A DNA stretch of 64,000 nucleotides from Anaeromyxobacter sp. (GTDB taxonomy: Bacteria > Myxococcota > Myxococcia > Myxococcales > Anaeromyxobacteraceae), in assembly GCA_016718565.1 (NCBI GenBank), contig JADKCZ010000003.1, positions 476,483 to 540,482 on the forward strand, given 5' to 3'. The first letter of the stretch is position 1. The number at the start of each line of letters is the position of its first letter. Made by a program: the position numbers and the translations under genes. Of this stretch, positions 11,726 to 23,714 are shown piece after piece. Under the pieces are notes generated by a model. It had not been told where the DNA came from, made no database searches, and saw only the letters and a list, made by a program, of their open reading frames with translations.

Positions 11726-12865
11726 TCAGGCCAGCTGGGTGCGGAAGCGCGAGGCCGCCACGCCCAGGATGCCCAGGCCCATGACCGCCAGGCAGGCCAG
11801 CTGGAACCAGACGTCGCCGAACCCGGCCCCGCGCAGCAGCACCATCCGCATCACCTCGGCGAAGTGGCGCACCGGGTTGAGGAAGGTGAGGAACTGCAGC
11901 CAGGCCGGCATGGCGGCGATGGGGGTCATCACCCCGGAGAGCAGGATGGCCGGCATCATGAAGAGGAACCCGCCCAGGAAGGCCTGCTGCTGCGTCTGCG
12001 ACACGGTGGAGATGAAGAGGCCGATGCCCAGGGTGGAGACCAGGTAGACCAGCGTGACCGCGCCCACCACCAGCAGGCTGCCGCGGATGGGCACGCCGAA
12101 CACCCAGGTGCCCACCCCCACCAGCAGGAGCACGTCGAAGCAGCCCACCACCAGGTAGGGCAGGAGCTTCCCCACCAGCAGCCAGAGCGGCCGGATGGGG
12201 GTGACCATCACCTGCTCCAGCGTCCCCATCTCGCGCTCGCGGGCCAGCCCCATGGCGGTCACCAGGGTGGTGACGATGACCAGCAGCGTGCCGGCGATGC
12301 CGGGCACGATGTAGGGGGCGGTCTTGAGCCGCGGGTTGAAGAGCACCTGCGGCCGCAGCACCAGCTGGGCCGGCGGCGGCCGCCCCAGCCCCTCCAGCCG
12401 CTGCCGCGCCAGCCGCTGCCCCAGGTCGCCGAAGTAGCGCGAGGCGGCGGCCCCGGCCACCGCGGCGCGGTTGGGATCGGTGCCGTCCAGCACCACCTGC
12501 ACCTCGGCCGGGCGCCCGGCCGCCAGGTCGGCCGCCAGCCGCTCCGGCAGGACCAGCACGGCGGCGGCCCGGCCTTCGTCCAGGTCGGCCTCGGCCTCGG
12601 CCACCGCGGTGCGCTGGCCCACCCGGCGCAGGGTGCCGTCGGCCAGCAGGCGGCGGGCGTGGTCGCGGCTCACGTCGCTGCGGTCGTGGTCCACCACCAC
12701 CGCCGGCACGCGGTCCACGTCGAAGTCCACCGCGAAGCCGAAGACCACCGTCTGGATGAGCGGCGCCACCACCAGCAGGAACATGACGCGCCGGTCGCGC
12801 ACCGTCTGCCGCACCTCCTTGCGGAAGACGGCCCCGAGCTGCCGGCGGGCGCTGGCCAGGCTCAC
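11726..12865 (-). CDS. ABC-2 permease, YbhR/YhhJ-like
   Basis: A 379-residue permease: N-terminal helix (FLLVVAPLIQTVVFGFAV), a large extracytoplasmic domain (about residues 45-175, DFDVDRVPAVVVDHDRSDVS onward), then five C-terminal helices with the motif REREMGTLEQVMVTPIRP. This is the layout of YbhR/YhhJ drug-export permeases. It starts at GTG overlapping the previous permease stop. With the gene at 12862 it forms the heterodimeric membrane part of a YbhGFSR-type exporter. Confidence 0.88.
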   Translation of the reverse strand: MSLASARRQLGAVFRKEVRQTVRDRRVMFLLVVAPLIQTVVFGFAVDFDVDRVPAVVVDHDRSDVSRDHARRLLADGTLRRVGQRTAVAEAEADLDEGRAAAVLVLPERLAADLAAGRPAEVQVVLDGTDPNRAAVAGAAASRYFGDLGQRLARQRLEGLGRPPPAQLVLRPQVLFNPRLKTAPYIVPGIAGTLLVIVTTLVTAMGLAREREMGTLEQVMVTPIRPLWLLVGKLLPYLVVGCFDVLLLVGVGTWVFGVPIRGSLLVVGAVTLVYLVSTLGIGLFISTVSQTQQQAFLGGFLFMMPAILLSGVMTPIAAMPAWLQFLTFLNPVRHFAEVMRMVLLRGAGFGDVWFQLACLAVMGLGILGVAASRFRTQLA

Positions 12866-13998
12866 GCCACCCTCCGCTTGAAGCGGGCGGTGGCCAGCCC
12901 CACGATGGCGACGGCGAAGACGGCCAGCGCCAGCAGGTCCGGCCAGAGCTCGGCCAGCCCGTTGCCCTTGAGCAGGATGCCGCGCAGCGCGTGGACCAGG
13001 TAGCGGGCCGGGATGAGGCGCGACACCGTCTGCAGCGGCAGGGGCATGTTCTCGATGGGGAAGATCATCCCGGAGAGGATGATGGAGGGCAGCATGGCCG
13101 AGAGGGTGCCGGCCTGGGTGGCCACCAGCTGGTTCTTGGCCAGCACCGAGATGAGCAGCCCCTGGCCCAGCATCCCCACCAGGAAGAGCAGGCCGGTCAG
13201 GAAGAGCAGCGGCAGCGAGCCGCGCATGGGCAGGTCGAAGGCCACCGCCCCGAAGGCCACCACCAGCTGCAGCTCCAGCATGCCGAGCGCCAGGTAGGGC
13301 AGCAGCTTGCCGAGCACGATCTCCAGGCGGCCCACCGGCGAGGCGAAGAGCTGCTCCATCGAGCCGCGCTCCCACTCGCCGGCGATGGCCAGCGCCGTCA
13401 GCATCACCGCCGTGATGGCCAGCAGGAAGGCCGAGATGCCCGGCACCAGGTAGTAGGCGGAGCGGCCGGCCGGGTTGTAGCGGGTCCAGAGCTTCACCTG
13501 CACCGGCGGCTCGAGCCGGGCCGCCTCGGGGCCGGCCAGGCGCCGGCCCTCGGCGCGCACCACCGCCTCGGCCTTGGCGATGAGCTGGGTGGCCACCATG
13601 GCGTCGGCGCCGTCCACCAAGAGCTGCACCACCGCCTCCTCGCCGCGCGACAGGGCCTCGCCGAAGCCGGCCGGCACCACCAGCGCCGCCACGGCGTCGC
13701 CGCGCCGGAAGAGCGCCTCGGCCTGCTCCGGCCCCCGGCGCGTCACCAGCTCGAACTCGCCGGAGCCCTGGAAGGCGCGCACCAGCGCCCGCGACGCCGC
13801 GCCCTGGTCCTGGTCGGAGACCATCAGCCGCAGGTGGTCCACGTCGGTGGAGACGCCGTAGCCGAAGAGCACCAGCATGACCAGCGGCATGGCCAGGGCC
13901 AGCGCCAGGGTGCGCGGGTCGCGGCGGACGTGGATGGTCTCCTTGGCCGCCATGGCCCCGACGCGGATGAGCGAGCGGCGCAGCGCCTCGAGGGTCAC
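12862..13998 (-). CDS. ABC-2 permease, YbhS-like
   Basis: A 378-residue paralogue of the next permease, with the same plan: helix one (LALALAMPLVMLVLFGYGV), periplasmic domain (STDVDHLRLMVSDQDQG onward), and C-terminal helices with GEWERGSMEQLFASPVGRLEIVLGKLLPY. It pairs with the YbhR-like subunit. Both ends overlap neighbours by 4 nt (GTGA), so the export operon is translated as a chain. Confidence 0.88.
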   Translation of the reverse strand: MTLEALRRSLIRVGAMAAKETIHVRRDPRTLALALAMPLVMLVLFGYGVSTDVDHLRLMVSDQDQGAASRALVRAFQGSGEFELVTRRGPEQAEALFRRGDAVAALVVPAGFGEALSRGEEAVVQLLVDGADAMVATQLIAKAEAVVRAEGRRLAGPEAARLEPPVQVKLWTRYNPAGRSAYYLVPGISAFLLAITAVMLTALAIAGEWERGSMEQLFASPVGRLEIVLGKLLPYLALGMLELQLVVAFGAVAFDLPMRGSLPLLFLTGLLFLVGMLGQGLLISVLAKNQLVATQAGTLSAMLPSIILSGMIFPIENMPLPLQTVSRLIPARYLVHALRGILLKGNGLAELWPDLLALAVFAVAIVGLATARFKRRVA

Positions 13999-14977
13999 GG
14001 CGCGCCCCCCGCCGGCGCGGCGGCCGCGCCGCCCCGGTCCACCACGGCCAGGAAGACGTCCTCCAGGGAGGGCGCGGCCTCCTCCACCTCGGGCGCCTCG
14101 GCCCCGGCGGCCGCCAGCACCCGGGTCACCGCGGCGGCGTCCAGCCGGGCCGGGTCCACCCGCACGTGCAGGGCCGCGCCGAAGGGGGCCACCGCCTGGA
14201 CGCCGGGCGTGCCGCGCAGCGCCGCGGCGGCCCGCGCCAGCCCCCGGCCGCGCGCCACCAGCACCCGGTCCGGCACCCAGGTGCGCTTCAGGCCGGCCGG
14301 CGTGTCGAGCGCCACCAGCCGCCCGTCCACCATCAGCCCGATGCGGCGGCAGTACTCGGCCTCGTCGAGGTAGTGGGTGGTGACGAAGACGGTGGTGCCC
14401 TCGGCCGCCAGCTCGCGGATGAGCTTCCAGAAGGTGCGGCGGGCCACCGGATCGACGCCGGCGGTGGGCTCGTCCAGGAACACCAGGCGCGGCCGGTGGA
14501 CGAGCGAGGAGGCCAGCGCCAGCCGCTGGCGCAGGCCGCCCGGCAGGTCGCCGGTGGTGGCGTCGCCCTGCCCGCGGAGGTCGACCCGCTCCAGCAGCTC
14601 GTCCGCCCGGCGGCGCAGCGCCGCGCCCTCCAGCCCGTAGGCGGCGCCGAAGAAGAGCAGGTTCTCCATGACCGGCAGGTCGAGGTAGAGCGAGAACTTC
14701 TGGCTCATGTAGCCGATGGCGGCCTTGACCCGGTCGGGAGAGGTGGCGATGTCGTGGCCCGCCACGGTGGCCCGGCCGCCGCTGGGCGCCAGCAGGCCGA
14801 TGAGCATGCGGATGGTGGTGGACTTGCCGGCCCCGTTGGCGCCCAGGTACCCGAAGATCTCGCCCTGCTCCACCTCGAAGGAGACCCGGTCCACCGCCGT
14901 GAAGGCGCCGAAGCGGCGGGACAGGTCGTGCACCGAGATGGCCGGCGGCGCGGCGCCGCCCTGGGCCGGGGCGGCGC

Positions 14978-14981
<4 letters not shown>
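13995..14981 (-). CDS. ABC transporter ATPase (YbhF C-terminal-half-like)
   Basis: A 328-residue ATPase with Walker A GANGAGKST, Q-loop YMSQKFSLYLDLPV, an atypical signature LPGGLRQRLALA (Pro where Ser is usual), Walker B LVFLDEPTAGVDP and switch His TTHYLDEAEY. A C-terminal extension of about 80 residues follows. It corresponds to the second half of fused YbhF. The upstream gene gives the first half, so the double ATPase is encoded as two polypeptides here. GTG start overlaps the upstream stop. Confidence 0.88.
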
Positions 14982-15790
<809 letters not shown>

Positions 15791-15791
15791 G

Positions 15792-16832
15792 CTAGCGGCC
15801 CGTCCCCTCGAGCGTCACCTGCACCGGCATGCCGGCGCGCAGCTTGCCGTCGCGGTTCACCACCACCACCTCCACCGGGTAGACCAGCCGGTCGCGGTCG
15901 GTGCGGGTGACGATGTTGCGAGGGGTGAAGGCCGCCTCCAGCGCCACGGTGCGCACCGTGCCCTCGAAGGTCTCGTCGGGCCAGGCGTCGGCCACCACGG
16001 TGGCGCGGGCCCCGGGGCGCACCGCGCCCACCTCGGCGTTGGGCAGGTAGAAGGTGGCGGTGGGCTCGGAGAGGTCCACCAGCCGCACCAGGGTGCCGCC
16101 GGCGCCGACCAGCTCGCCCGCCTGGTGGGGCAGCTCGGAGACCTCGGCGTCGCGCGGCGCGCGCAGCTCGCACTCCCCGGTGAGGATGGCGAGGCGCGCC
16201 ACCTGCGCCTCGGCCGCCCGCACCTGCGCCAGCGCCGCCTCGGCCTGGGCGCCGGCGGCGCGGATGCTGGTCTCGGCGACGCGGGCCTGGGCCTGGCTGG
16301 CCTGCGCCTGGGCCCGGGCGGCGTCGGCCTGGCGGGCCAGGCCGGTGGCGCCGGCGCGGGACTGGTCCACGCTGGAGGCGGCCACGTCGGCGGCCAGGGC
16401 CTCGAGCCGCTGGGCCTGCCGCTCGGCCGCGTCGCGCTGGGCCACCAGCGCCTCGGCCTGGGCCGCCGCCGCGTCGCGGGTGGCGCCGGCCGCGGCGCGG
16501 GTCCGGGTGGCCGACTCCCGCTGCGCCCCGGCCGCGGCGGCCTGGGCCTGGGCCTGGGCCAGCCGCGCCTGCGCCTCGGCCAGCTGGGCGGCCGGGTCGG
16601 CGCAGTCGAGCGTGAGCAGGAGATCCCCCTTCTTGACCCGCTGCCCCTCGCGGACCTGGAGCGCCAGGATGCGCGCCCCGACCCGGGAGGAGAGCTCCAC
16701 CACCACCCCCTCGATCTCGCCGGAGCCTCCGGCGGGCGCGGACAGCGCCCGGTGCTGGGTCCAGAGGCGGAGCGAGATGAGGGCGGCGAGGGCGACGGTG
16801 AGGGCGACGAGGACGAGGACGACGCGGCGCAT
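15792..16832 (-). CDS. HlyD-family membrane fusion protein, YbhG-like
   Basis: A 346-residue periplasmic adaptor anchored by one N-terminal helix (MRRVVLVLVALTVALAALISL). A biotinyl-lipoyl half (VGARILALQVREGQRVKKGDLLLTLD) is followed by a long Ala/Gln/Arg-rich coiled-coil hairpin (about residues 75-215), then the second lipoyl half and beta-barrel (ELRAPRDAEVSELPHQAGELVGAG). The ATG at 16832 has GGAG 8 nt upstream. First gene of the export operon; it would connect the ABC pump to an outer-membrane channel, plausibly the TolC-like protein encoded divergently. Confidence 0.9.
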   Translation of the reverse strand: MRRVVLVLVALTVALAALISLRLWTQHRALSAPAGGSGEIEGVVVELSSRVGARILALQVREGQRVKKGDLLLTLDCADPAAQLAEAQARLAQAQAQAAAAGAQRESATRTRAAAGATRDAAAAQAEALVAQRDAAERQAQRLEALAADVAASSVDQSRAGATGLARQADAARAQAQASQAQARVAETSIRAAGAQAEAALAQVRAAEAQVARLAILTGECELRAPRDAEVSELPHQAGELVGAGGTLVRLVDLSEPTATFYLPNAEVGAVRPGARATVVADAWPDETFEGTVRTVALEAAFTPRNIVTRTDRDRLVYPVEVVVVNRDGKLRAGMPVQVTLEGTGR

Positions 16833-16945
16833 GCGGGGATCTCCAGCCTGGGCGCCTGGCGCCCGGGGCACACCACAGGCGCAAGCCGCGTGCCGCGGCC
16901 GCGAGGGCCCGCCAGGCCGGTTTTCGGGCCGCGGCGGCCAGGCGG

Positions 16946-16964
16946 CTGTCAGGAGATCCGACAG
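16946..16964. promoter_or_regulatory. Candidate operator between efflux operon and tolC-like gene
   Basis: Inverted repeat CTGTC-N9-GACAG in the middle of the 255-bp divergent gap. Its size and place suit a repressor or activator dimer controlling both directions. No regulator gene of the TetR kind is adjacent, so this is only a structural suggestion. Confidence 0.3.
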
Positions 16965-17087
16965 GTGGTACGGAGGACCGAACGGCGCCTGGGCCCGGGA
17001 GGGTGCGCCAGGAGAGCGCAGGGGCGCGCCGGGCGGCGGATCCTGGCGGCCACCGGGTCGGCACCGGGCTTGCTGTGGGCTCCACCC

Positions 17088-18586
17088 GTGAACTCCGCCC
17101 TCCTCCTCGCCGCCGCGCTGGCCGCCGTCGCCCAGGCTGGCCCCTCACCCGCCGCACCTCCTCCGGCCGGCGCCGCCGCCGAGCTCACCCTGGCGGACGC
17201 CCTCGCCGAGCTCGACCTGCAGAGCCCGACCCTGGCCCAGGCGCGGGCCCGCGCCGACGAGGCCTCGGCGCTGGTCCGCCAGGCGGCGTCGGGGCTCCTG
17301 CCCACGCTGACCGCCTCGGGCGGCTACACCCGCCACCGCGACGACGCCGTCATGGACGTGGGGCGGCTGCTGGCCAGCCTGCCCGTGCCGCCGGCCACCC
17401 TCCCGCCGCCGATCATCATCCAGCCGCTCGAGGTCTTCTCCGGGACGCTGGCGGTGCGGGTGCCGCTGCTGGTGCCGTCGGCCTGGTTCGACCTGGCCGC
17501 GGCGCGCGCCGGGGCCCGCAGCGCCGCCGCCACGGCCGAGGCCACCCGCCGGTCGCTGCGCGCCGCGCTGGCGGTCACCGCCCACCTGGGCCTCGCGGCG
17601 GAGGAGGCCGTGGCCGCCACCGAGCGGGCCGAGGCCAACGCCGCCCGCCTGGCCGAGAGCGCCGAGCGGCGGGTGACCGCCGGCACCGCCGCCCCCCTCG
17701 AGCCCCTGCGCGCCCGCACCGAGCAGGTGAAGCGGCAGGGCGACCTGGTGCGCGCCCGGGCGACCCTGGCGCAGGCCAGGCTGGCCGCGGGCACGCTCCT
17801 GGGTCGGGGGGGGGCGGTGCGGATCCTGGTGGAGGGCGAGGAGGAGACCGCGAACCCGGACCCGACCGCGACCCCGAACCCGAACCCGAACCCGACCTCG
17901 ACCCCGACCCCGGCCGCGACCTCGACCCCGACCTCGACCCCGACCTCGACCCAGACCCAGAACCCGAACCCGACCTCGACCCCGACCCCGATCTGGGCCC
18001 CGACCCCGACCCCTCCCCTCCCCGAGCACGCCCTCGTCGAGGAGGCCCTGGCGCACCGCCCCGAGCTCGCCGCCTCTGCGGCCCTGATCGACTCGGCCGA
18101 GTCCCAGGTCTCCTCGGCCTGGGCGCGGCTGGCCCCGCAGCTCTCGCTGTCCGGCGCGGCCTTCGCCGCCGACGTGGCCTACCCCACCGGCGAGCGGGAC
18201 GGCTGGCGGCTGGGGTGGACCTGACCTGGCCGCTCTACGACGGCGGCCTCCGCTACGGGAAGCGCCGCGAGGCCCTGGCGCGCCTCGCCCAGGCCCGGGC
18301 CGGCGAGGCGGCGCAGCGGCTCCTGGTGGGCCAGGAGGCGCGCGACGCGGCCCGCGACGAGGCGGTGGCGGTCGAGCGGCTGCGGCTGGCGGTGGAGCAG
18401 CGGCGGCTGGCCGCCGAGGCAGGGGACACGGCGCAGCGCAGCTACCAGGCCGGCGTGCTCTCCTCGCTCGACGTGCTCGACGCCAGCGACCGGCTCTACG
18501 CCGCCGACATCGGCCTGGCCGACGCCAGGGCGCGCCTGGCCGCCGCCAGGGTGGCGCTGGCGCGGGCGCTCGGCCGCGGGCCCTGA
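17088..18586 (+). pseudogene. TolC-family outer-membrane efflux channel, frameshifted
   Basis: TolC/OEP-family channel starting at GTG 17088 with signal peptide VNSALLLAAALAAVAQA. Both OEP halves are visible: LTLADALAELDLQSPTLAQARARADEA in the first, HALVEEALAHRPELAASAALIDSAESQ and DLTWPLYDGGLRYGKRREAL in the second. One base is missing in the G-run at 18212-18215: the first frame stops at 18224 (TGA) and the channel resumes one frame over at GTG 18215. Joined, the product would be about 499 residues. A Pro/Thr-rich stretch from hexamer array B (17848-18015) sits between the halves. Either a true mutation or a sequencing error in a homopolymer. Confidence 0.82.
17848..18015. repeat. Hexamer array B inside the tolC-like gene
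   Basis: About 28 degenerate hexamers (GACCCC, GACCTC, GACCGC, GAACCC) read in frame as Thr-Pro, Thr-Ser, Thr-Ala and Asn-Pro pairs, roughly residues 254-309. It falls between the two OEP halves, where the family normally has a short link. Confidence 0.9.
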
Positions 18587-18656
18587 GCGAGGCACGGTGC
18601 GCAGCGGCGTGCGGCGGCGTATCCTCTCCCGGCGGCAGGGGCCGCCCGAGGAGAGC

Positions 18657-20047
18657 ATGCGCGCGCCGGCCGGCTTCGAGGAGATCCAGCGGCAGGAGAT
18701 GTCCCGGCTGTTCGGGCTCTTCACCCGCGCCCGGCTGGTGCTCATCCCCACCCTGCTGGCCTTCCTGGCCTGGGTCTGGTGGGTGGACCCGCAGGGCTGG
18801 CGCTCCTACCTCCTCTCGGTGGCGGTGCCGGTGCTCATCGCCCTGTTCGTCTTCGAGTTCCGCCGCTGGCGGCGGCGCGGCCTGTCACCCCACGCCATCG
18901 ACCGGAACCTGGGCATCGCCGTGTCCGGCATCCTGGTCATCAGCACGGTCAGCGGCGGGCTGGAGAGCCCGTTCCTCCCGGTCATGCTGGTGGTCACCGT
19001 GGCCATGGGCATGTTCGCCACGCCGGCCCTGGCCACCTGGCTCATGGGCATCCAGATCCTGGCGGTCTGGACCTTCACGGTGCTGGCGCTCACCCGCGGC
19101 GACGCCTTCCTGCGGCTCCAGGCCATCGACGGCAACCGGCCGCCGCTGCCGGCCCGCGCCCTCACGCTGGCCGTCATCCTCACGCTGCTGCTGGTGATGG
19201 GCCGGTACGTGGGGCGCTTCGTGCGCCGGGCCTTCGACGCCATGCTGCGCCGCACCGTCCGGGCCCAGGCCGAGTCGCTGCGGGCCCACGCCGAGCGGGC
19301 CCAGGAGCTGACCGCGCTGTCCGCCGAGATCGCCCACGAGCTGAAGAACCCGCTGGCCAGCGTGAAGGGGCTGGCCGGGCTGCTCGGGCCGCAGCTGCCG
19401 GAGGGCAAGGGGGCCGAGCGGCTCGGGGTGCTGCGCCGCGAGGTGGACCGGATGCAGGTCATCCTCGACGAGTTCCTCAACTTCTCCCGCCCGCTGGTGC
19501 CCCTGGCGCTCGGCACCAACGACCTGGTGGCCCTGTGCCGCGAGGTGGAGGCGCTGCACGAGGGGATGGCCCAGGAGCGCGGCGTGGCGCTGGAGGTGGA
19601 GGCCGACGGCGAGGTGGTGCTGGCGCGCTGCGATCCGCGCAAGGTGAAGCAGGTGCTCATCAACCTGGTGCAGAACGCCATCGACGCCGCCCCCGACGGC
19701 TCCGCCGTGACGCTGGCCGCCTCGACCACCGGCTCCGGCGCCGAGGTGCGGGTGCTGGACCGCGGCCCGGGCCTCGACCCGGCGGTGGCGGCGCAGGTCT
19801 TCGAGCCGGGCGTCACCACCAAGCCGGCCGGCAGCGGCCTGGGCCTGACCATCGCCCGCGCGCTGGCGCGCCAGCACGGCGGGGACCTCTCGCTGCTGGC
19901 CCGGGAGGGCGGCGGCGCCGAGGCCCGCCTCACCCTGCCGGCCGAGCCGGCCGCCGCGGTCCCGCCCCCGCCCGCTGCGCCGTGCGGCGAGGCCTTCGAG
20001 CCGCCCTGCGCCGGCGGGCCGGGCGGCGCCGGCCGCGGGGAGGCGGC

Positions 20048-20051
<4 letters not shown>
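18657..20051 (+). CDS. Membrane sensor histidine kinase (NtrB/ZraS-like)
   Basis: A 464-residue kinase. It has five to six hydrophobic segments (residues about 27-180), then HisKA with LSAEIAHELKNPLASVKG (phospho-acceptor His227) and an HATPase domain with N box VLINLVQNAIDAA, G1 LDRGPGLD and G2 GSGLGLTIARAL. A Pro/Ala tail ends the protein. The ATG at 18657 has GAGGAG 4 nt upstream and was preferred over a GTG at 18597. Its stop overlaps the start of the NtrC-type regulator, its evident partner. There is no large periplasmic sensor domain, so the signal may be membrane-based. Confidence 0.9.
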
Positions 20052-21412
<1,361 letters not shown>

Positions 21413-21449
21413 CCGGACCGGGTGGCGTCGCCGCGGCCGGGCGCCTGGC

Positions 21450-21896
21450 TCAGGGCGCCAGCAGCTCGGCGTGCCCGCGGTCCTGCTCGGCCAGCTGGTC
21501 GAAGAAGCGCCGCAGCTCCGGGTGGGCGTCGGCCGAGAGCATCTGGGCGTGGGCCGAGCAGAAGCGCCGCTCCAGCGCCGCCGCGCGGGCCACCGCGGCC
21601 CGGACGTCGCCGTCCCAGCCGCCGGCCTGCACCTCGACGAGCGACTGGCCGGCCTCGTCCAGCAGCGCGTCGATGAAGCGGCTGTCGCCCGCCAGCGCCG
21701 AGACCAGGCGCCGGTCGTGGCGCGAGCGGACCGCCAGCAGCCGCACCCGGGCGGCGTGCTGGGCCTCCTCCCCGGCCAGCCGCAGGAAGAGCCCGCTGGC
21801 GTCCCCGTCGAAGCGGGCCGCCAGCGCCTGGTAGAGCCGCTCGGCGAGGAGCTCCAGCTCCTCCGCCTTCTCCAGCAGCTGGAAGGTCGACGCCAT
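21450..21896 (-). CDS. Ferritin-like diiron protein
   Basis: A 148-residue, all-helical protein with the spacing of a rubrerythrin-type four-helix bundle: EKAEELELLAERLY, LAGEEAQHAARVRLL (EExxH), ALERRFCSAHAQ and QLAEQDRGHAELL. These acidic and His residues could bind two irons. It lacks a rubredoxin domain. The ATG at 21896 begins the homologous region. It converges on the NtrC-type gene, leaving 37 bp. Peroxide or iron handling is a family-level guess. Confidence 0.75.
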   Translation of the reverse strand: MASTFQLLEKAEELELLAERLYQALAARFDGDASGLFLRLAGEEAQHAARVRLLAVRSRHDRRLVSALAGDSRFIDALLDEAGQSLVEVQAGGWDGDVRAAVARAAALERRFCSAHAQMLSADAHPELRRFFDQLAEQDRGHAELLAP

Positions 21897-22034
21897 TCGG
21901 GGGAGGACGCTAGGGCGGGCGGCGCGTTTCCTCAAGGCACCTTGTGTGCCGCCGGCCGACCCACCCCGGTCGGTCCGCCGGGGGCCGCGCGGCGGTATCC
22001 TCCCGGCGCGGTCGAACCACCCGGAGGTCGCGCC

Positions 22035-23660
22035 ATGTCGAACGGAACCTTCTCCCTGCCCCCGCCGCGCAGCGAGCCGGTCTGGCCCCACGCCCCCGGC
22101 TCGCCCGAGCGCGCCGCGCTGGCGGCCCGGGTGGCCGCCATGTCGGCCGAGGTGCTCGAGATCCCGCTGGTCATCGGCGGGCGCGAGGTGCGCACCGGCC
22201 GGCTCGGCGAGGTGCGCGTGCCGCACCGCCGCGGCCAGGTGCTGGCGCGCTTCCACCAGGCCGGCCCGGCCGAGGTGCAGGCCGCCGCCGAGGCGGCCGT
22301 GGCCGCCCGGCGTGGCTGGGCCGAGCTGGCGCCGCACCACCGCGCCGCGGTGCTGCTCAAGGCGGCGGACCTGCTGGCCGGCCCGTGGCGCGCCACCCTG
22401 GACGCCGCCACCATCCTCGGCCAGTCGAAGAGCGTGCAGCAGGCCGAGATCGACGCGGCCTGCGAGACCGTCGACTTCTGGCGCTGGAATCCGCACTTCA
22501 TGGCGCGGCTGCTGGCCGACCAGCCGGTCTCGGCGCCGGGCCAGTGGAACCGGCTGGAGTACCGGGCGCTGGAGGGCTTCGTGCTGGCGGTGACCCCGTT
22601 CAACTTCACCGCCATCGGCGCCAACCTGCCCACCGCCCCGGCCCTGATGGGCAACGCGGTGGTCTGGAAGCCGGCCTCGGCCGCGGTGCTCTCCAACTGG
22701 TACCTGCTGAAGCTGCTGGAGGCGGCCGGCCTGCCGCCCGGCGTCATCAACTTCGTGCCCGGGCCCGGGGCGGTGGTGGGCGACGCCGCGCTGCACAGCC
22801 CGCTGCTGGGCGGGCTGCACTTCACCGGCTCCACCGGCGTCTTCAACGGGATGTGGCGCACCATCGCCGCCAACCTGGAGCGCTACCGCGGCTACCCGCG
22901 CATCGTGGGCGAGACCGGCGGCAAGGACTTCGTCTTCGTGCACCCCTCGGCCGACCTGGAGGCGGCGGCCGTGGCGCTGGTTCGCGGCGCCTTCGAGTAC
23001 CAGGGGCAGAAGTGCTCGGCCGCCTCGCGCGCCTACGTGCCGCGCTCCCGCTGGCCGGCGCTGTCGGAGCGGCTGGTGGCCCTGGCCGGGTCGCTCACGG
23101 TGGGCGAGGTGGACGACCTCACCACCTTCTTCGGGGCGGTCATCGACGAGGCGGCCTTCCGGCGCATCACCGGCGCCCTCGACCAGGCGCGCGCCACCCC
23201 CGGCCACCGCATCCTGTGCGGCGGCGTCGGGGACGCCAGCCGCGGCTGGTTCGTGCCGCCCACCATCGTGGAGACCGACGACCCGCGCTCGCGGCTGATG
23301 GTGGACGAGCTCTTCGGCCCGGTGCTGGCGGTCTTCGTCTACGACGACGCGCGGCTCGACGAGGCGGTGGCGCTGTGCGAGTCCACCTCGCCCTACGCGC
23401 TGACCGGGGCCGTCTTCGCCCAGGACCGCGGCGTGATCGCCGACCTGACCCGGCGGCTGGTGGACGCCGCCGGCAACTTCTACGTGAACGACAAGCCCAC
23501 CGGCGCGGTGGTGGGCCAGCAGCCCTTCGGCGGCGCCCGGGCCTCCGGGACCAACGACAAGGCCGGCTCGATGGCCAACCTCATGCGCTGGACGTCGATG
23601 AGGACCGTGAAGGAGACCTTCGACCCCCCACACGAGGTGCGGTACCCGCACCAGGGCTGA
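22035..23660 (+). CDS. pruA: 1-pyrroline-5-carboxylate dehydrogenase
   Basis: NAD-dependent oxidation of glutamate-gamma-semialdehyde to glutamate in proline catabolism. It is 541 residues, typical of the stand-alone enzyme. Motifs include AVTPFNFTAIGANL, FTGSTGVF (cofactor loop), ETGGKDFVFVHPSAD (general base Glu) and YQGQKCSAASRAYVP with the catalytic Cys. NDKPTGAVVGQQPFGGARASGTNDKAG near the C-terminus is specific to this dehydrogenase group. Ribosome site GGAGG lies before the ATG. No proline dehydrogenase gene is adjacent. Confidence 0.93.
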   Translation: MSNGTFSLPPPRSEPVWPHAPGSPERAALAARVAAMSAEVLEIPLVIGGREVRTGRLGEVRVPHRRGQVLARFHQAGPAEVQAAAEAAVAARRGWAELAPHHRAAVLLKAADLLAGPWRATLDAATILGQSKSVQQAEIDAACETVDFWRWNPHFMARLLADQPVSAPGQWNRLEYRALEGFVLAVTPFNFTAIGANLPTAPALMGNAVVWKPASAAVLSNWYLLKLLEAAGLPPGVINFVPGPGAVVGDAALHSPLLGGLHFTGSTGVFNGMWRTIAANLERYRGYPRIVGETGGKDFVFVHPSADLEAAAVALVRGAFEYQGQKCSAASRAYVPRSRWPALSERLVALAGSLTVGEVDDLTTFFGAVIDEAAFRRITGALDQARATPGHRILCGGVGDASRGWFVPPTIVETDDPRSRLMVDELFGPVLAVFVYDDARLDEAVALCESTSPYALTGAVFAQDRGVIADLTRRLVDAAGNFYVNDKPTGAVVGQQPFGGARASGTNDKAGSMANLMRWTSMRTVKETFDPPHEVRYPHQG

Positions 23661-23673
23661 GGGCCCCGCCCCG

Positions 23674-23688
23674 CCCACCCCGGGTGGG
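23674..23688. terminator. Short hairpin between convergent genes
   Basis: CCCACC and GGTGGG arms around a 3-nt loop, in the 54-bp gap where pruA and the histidine kinase gene converge. It has no T-tract, so it could serve either direction only as a weak terminator. Confidence 0.3.
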
Positions 23689-23714
23689 GCGCGGCGCTCA
23701 CCCGGCGGGCAGCC

